The notes under the pieces are model-generated. The model worked only from the letters and a program-made list of their open reading frames with translations, did not search any database and was not told the DNA's origin. From an uncultured Clostridia bacterium (GTDB lineage Bacteria; Bacillota; Clostridia; Lachnospirales; Lachnospiraceae): a stretch of DNA of 6,903 bases. The DNA lies in contig CAMWWR010000099.1 in the NCBI GenBank assembly GCA_947178045.1, positions 1 through 6,903 on the forward strand, read 5' to 3'. The translations under genes and the position numbers were made by a program. The stretch's first letter is position 1. Each line of letters starts with the position of its first letter. This document shows, in pieces, positions 5,065 to 6,903 of this stretch.

Positions 5065-5762
5065 TCCGAACCGTATTCTTTGACCTTGACGGCACGCTGC
5101 TTCCGATGGACCAGGACGTGTTTACGAAAGCATATTTCAAACGTCTTGCCGGGAAGCTCGCGCCGCTCGGTTACGAAGCGCAGCAGCTGGTCGATTCCAT
5201 CTGGCGCGGCACCGCGGCGATGGTAAAAAATGACGGCGGCTGTTCCAACGAGGAGGCGTTCTGGAACTGCTTCTGCGAAATCTACGGGGAAAAGGCAAGG
5301 CGGGATATACCGGTGTTTGAGGAATATTACCGGGTGGAATTCCAGGATGTAAGGGAGGTATGCGGCTTTCAGCCGGCTGCGGCGGATATCGTGAGAGCGC
5401 TGAAGGAGCGGGGATACCGGCTCGCGCTGGCCACGAATCCGCTTTTTCCGGCGATTGCGACAGAGAGCCGCATCCGTTGGGCCGGACTCGAGCCGTCGGA
5501 TTTTGAGAGGTACACCACATACGAAAATTCGCGGTACAGCAAGCCGAATCCGCGCTATTACGAAGAATTGCTGAAAGAGCTTGACTGCGCGCCGGAGGAG
5601 ACGCTTATGGTCGGCAACGACGTGGACGAGGATATGGTCGCGGAATCGCTCGGTATGAAGGTGTTTCTTCTGACGGACTGCCTGATCAACCGGGAGGGCA
5701 GGGAGCTTGAGCGCTATCTGCGAGGGGGCTTCGGCGAGCTGCGGAGATATCTGGAGATATAA
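5061..5762 (+). CDS. HAD-superfamily hydrolase (subfamily I phosphatase-like)
   Basis: This 233-residue cytoplasmic enzyme has all four haloacid-dehalogenase motifs: the nucleophile and acid/base pair D8/D10 in FFDLDGTLL, T125 in LALATNP, K161 in YSKPNP, and the Mg-binding GNDVDED (D187, D191). The helical stretch between motifs I and II fits a C1 cap, as in phosphoglycolate-phosphatase-like enzymes and nucleotidases. The substrate cannot be told from sequence. The GTG start at 5061 overlaps the copZ stop as GTGA, and AGAGG (5049-5053) lies seven bases upstream. It is therefore translationally coupled to copZ and should be copper-induced with it. No known copper pathway requires such an enzyme, so it may be a passenger or a stress-repair phosphatase. 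Confidence 0.88.
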   Translation: MIRTVFFDLDGTLLPMDQDVFTKAYFKRLAGKLAPLGYEAQQLVDSIWRGTAAMVKNDGGCSNEEAFWNCFCEIYGEKARRDIPVFEEYYRVEFQDVREVCGFQPAAADIVRALKERGYRLALATNPLFPAIATESRIRWAGLEPSDFERYTTYENSRYSKPNPRYYEELLKELDCAPEETLMVGNDVDEDMVAESLGMKVFLLTDCLINREGRELERYLRGGFGELRRYLEI

Positions 5763-5767
5763 GAAGA

Positions 5768-5809
5768 GCACGGGGATAACAGAGGGATACAAAGGGCACG
5801 GGAATAACA
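5768..5809 (+). repeat. Three 14-nt direct repeat units before the acyltransferase gene
   Basis: GCACGGGGATAACA (5768-5781) recurs as GCACGGGAATAACA (5796-5809), a 13/14 match. The intervening 14 nt (5782-5795) are a degraded middle unit around GGGATACA. The last unit ends directly at the ATG. The array fills almost the whole gap between two genes, and supplies only a weak GGG-type ribosome binding site. It could arise by slippage or be a binding site for a regulator. Confidence 0.5.
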
Positions 5810-6685
5810 ATGGATATGAAAATGTTATGTAACGGCATTGATCTGCAGCAGGGAATCCAAAATGAAGTCATGGAATATTATCGCTCGGAGCATTTTCGGC
5901 GGATCCGAAATATTGCGGACGGCCTGAAAAGAATGGAAAGCGAGGCGGCGGCAAGGGCGGAGCTGACAAAATTTTTCGGGGAGGATGAAAAGCGGGTCAA
6001 AATGCTGACCTGCATGCTTTCGTGCGCGGCAGAACAGTATCAGTGGTACGAGAAGAAGGGAATATCTGAAACGATATTTTGGGATACCATGCGCTGCTTT
6101 ACCAGATTTATCGGCGAATGCAGGAAGATTACGGGGATTGACGCTTTTGACCGGGAATGGTGGACGGCCCGGCAGGTCAGCGGAACCCTGTTTCGAATCG
6201 GAACCTTGGAATATGAGATGCAGTATTGCGGGCAGACCTGCGACATGCACAGGGATATACAGGAAGAAAGTGAACCGCAGATCAGTATTCACATCCCGTC
6301 GGATGCCGATTTGACGCCGGATTGCTGCGACCGGTCGATTGCGGATGCAACAATCTTTTTTGAACGGCATTTTCCGGAATTCCGCAGTGCGGACTATATC
6401 TGCCATTCCTGGCTTCTGGCGCCGGAGCTGACCGGTCTGCTCCCGGAGGCCTCCCGTATCCTCGCCTTTCAAAAAAGATTTTCCATCCGTCGGGTGGATT
6501 ATTCGGAGTCGGAATTTATCGAATGGGTATTTAAGACAAGAAATGTCGAAACGGCTGATTTGCCGGAGCAGACCACCCTGCAGAAAAATATGAAGCGCCA
6601 TCTTCTGAACGGCGGAAAAATCGGGAGCGGCTTTGGAGTGCTGGCAGGCCGTAAAGCAAATCACAATTCTTCTTGCCTTTTTTGA
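5810..6685 (+). CDS. Acyltransferase-like protein, NAT_N plus GNAT_C architecture
   Basis: This 291-residue protein resembles the two-domain Firmicute proteins named for an N-acyltransferase N-terminal domain and a GNAT-like C-terminal domain. The first half (about 1-140) is helical and rich in aromatic residues. The second (about 155-280) shows ISIHIPSDADLTP (158-169), the aromatic FFERHFPEF stretch, CHSWLLAPEL (198-207), LAFQKRF (218-224), and a closing GGKIGSGFGVL (268-278). The last 13 residues beyond this motif look like a variable tail. The family's substrate is unknown to me and the acyltransferase label rests on fold similarity. ATG 5810 has a poor ribosome binding site; ATG 5816 and 5822 are in frame just after. 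It lies 47 nt after the HAD gene and may share its transcript. No signal peptide or membrane segment is visible. Confidence 0.7.
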   Translation: MDMKMLCNGIDLQQGIQNEVMEYYRSEHFRRIRNIADGLKRMESEAAARAELTKFFGEDEKRVKMLTCMLSCAAEQYQWYEKKGISETIFWDTMRCFTRFIGECRKITGIDAFDREWWTARQVSGTLFRIGTLEYEMQYCGQTCDMHRDIQEESEPQISIHIPSDADLTPDCCDRSIADATIFFERHFPEFRSADYICHSWLLAPELTGLLPEASRILAFQKRFSIRRVDYSESEFIEWVFKTRNVETADLPEQTTLQKNMKRHLLNGGKIGSGFGVLAGRKANHNSSCLF

Positions 6686-6773
6686 AGAAATCTGTTATTC
6701 TGAGACAAAGCAAATTTTCTTTTTTCAGATGGGGAATCAGAATGGATTCCACAATCTAAATATTCAATCTCAA

Positions 6774-6818
6774 CAGGCAGCAAGGATATAGGATATAGCG
6801 TCCCCCTTGCCTGCTTTT
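6774..6818 (+). terminator. Probable intrinsic terminator downstream of the acyltransferase gene
   Basis: CAGG (6774-6777) and CAAGG (6781-6785) pair with CCTTG (6805-6809) and CCTG (6810-6813), giving 9 bp with a 3-nt bulge and a 19-nt loop. TTTT follows at 6815-6818. The loop contains the tandem GGATATA repeat. The short T-run and bulge make it a weak terminator. Confidence 0.45.
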
Positions 6819-6854
6819 CTGGAAAATTCATGCTTTTAAATTCACTTTATCAGG

Positions 6855-6884
6855 CAGGAGTTTTTCAGAGCATGTAAACTCCTG
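6855..6884. repeat. Perfect 9-bp inverted repeat with a ribosome-binding-site-like arm
   Basis: CAGGAGTTT (6855-6863) is perfectly complementary to AAACTCCTG (6876-6884) around a 12-nt loop. The left arm contains AGGAG, and an ATG (6872-6874) in the loop is followed at once by TAA. There is no T-tract, so a terminator is unlikely. It may be part of a leader for a gene beyond the window. Confidence 0.45.
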
Positions 6885-6903
6885 ACAGCAATCGGGCAGG
6901 GAA

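Larger units (their letters stand above)
6686..6903. other. Non-coding 3' region with several inverted repeats
   Basis: No convincing gene is visible in these 218 bases. The stretch is AT-rich and contains an imperfect hairpin, AGAT and GGAATC (6727-6738) against GATTCC and ATCT (6745-6757). It also contains a tandem GGATATA pair (6784-6797), a probable terminator and a perfect 9-bp inverted repeat near the end. It may combine the end of the preceding transcript with the leader of a gene to the right of the window. Confidence 0.5.

Noticed and set aside
5768..5809. CRISPR array
   Set aside because: The units are contiguous 14-mers without spacers, and no cas gene is nearby.

Overview
The window looks like a chromosomal or accessory stretch from a low-to-mid GC Gram-positive anaerobe, most likely a Clostridia/Lachnospiraceae-type Firmicute. 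This is inferred from AG-rich ribosome binding sites, sigma-A-type promoters, a CsoR-type copper circuit, and an N-acyltransferase-like protein of a kind I associate with Firmicutes. No marker gene fixes the species.

Layout. (1) Positions 1-35 hold the first codons of a leftward gene that runs off the window. It has a near-consensus promoter (113-85, minus strand) whose -10 box lies inside a 15-bp palindrome. (2) Positions 123-182 form a large inverted repeat, followed by candidate rightward promoters. (3) Positions 294-1611 hold a two-gene type II restriction-modification cassette: a BglII/BstYI-family endonuclease overlapping by 62 nt an MT-A70-type N6-adenine methyltransferase. (4) Positions 1612-1800 hold no gene but four consecutive hairpins, the first a likely terminator. 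(5) Positions 1806-5762 are a copper-homeostasis operon. A consensus promoter with a CsoR-type operator is followed by the P1B-type Cu+ ATPase copA, a csoR repressor gene, a small copZ-like copper chaperone, and a HAD-family phosphatase translationally coupled to copZ. (6) Positions 5810-6685 encode a protein resembling two-domain NAT_N/GNAT_C acyltransferases, preceded by three 14-nt repeat units. (7) Positions 6686-6903 are non-coding and contain several inverted repeats, including a probable terminator.

How the genes work together. In the R-M cassette the nuclease would cut unmodified DNA, probably at a GATC-centred site by family analogy, and the methyltransferase would protect the host. 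In the copper operon, CsoR should sit on the ATACCCC-CAT-GGGGTAT operator at the transcription start until Cu(I) binds its Cys-His-Cys site. Derepression would then make the exporter CopA and the chaperone CopZ. The role of the coupled HAD enzyme is unknown.

The core families are known. The less usual points are: a Tyr-to-Ser change at the conserved transmembrane metal-site pair of CopA; a second CxxC in the small chaperone; a Cys-Cys-Cys-bearing charged N-terminal extension on CsoR; clustered RNA hairpins at three gene junctions; and the palindrome over the divergent promoter beside the R-M genes. I saw no CRISPR array, rRNA, tRNA, transposase or obviously new multi-gene system.
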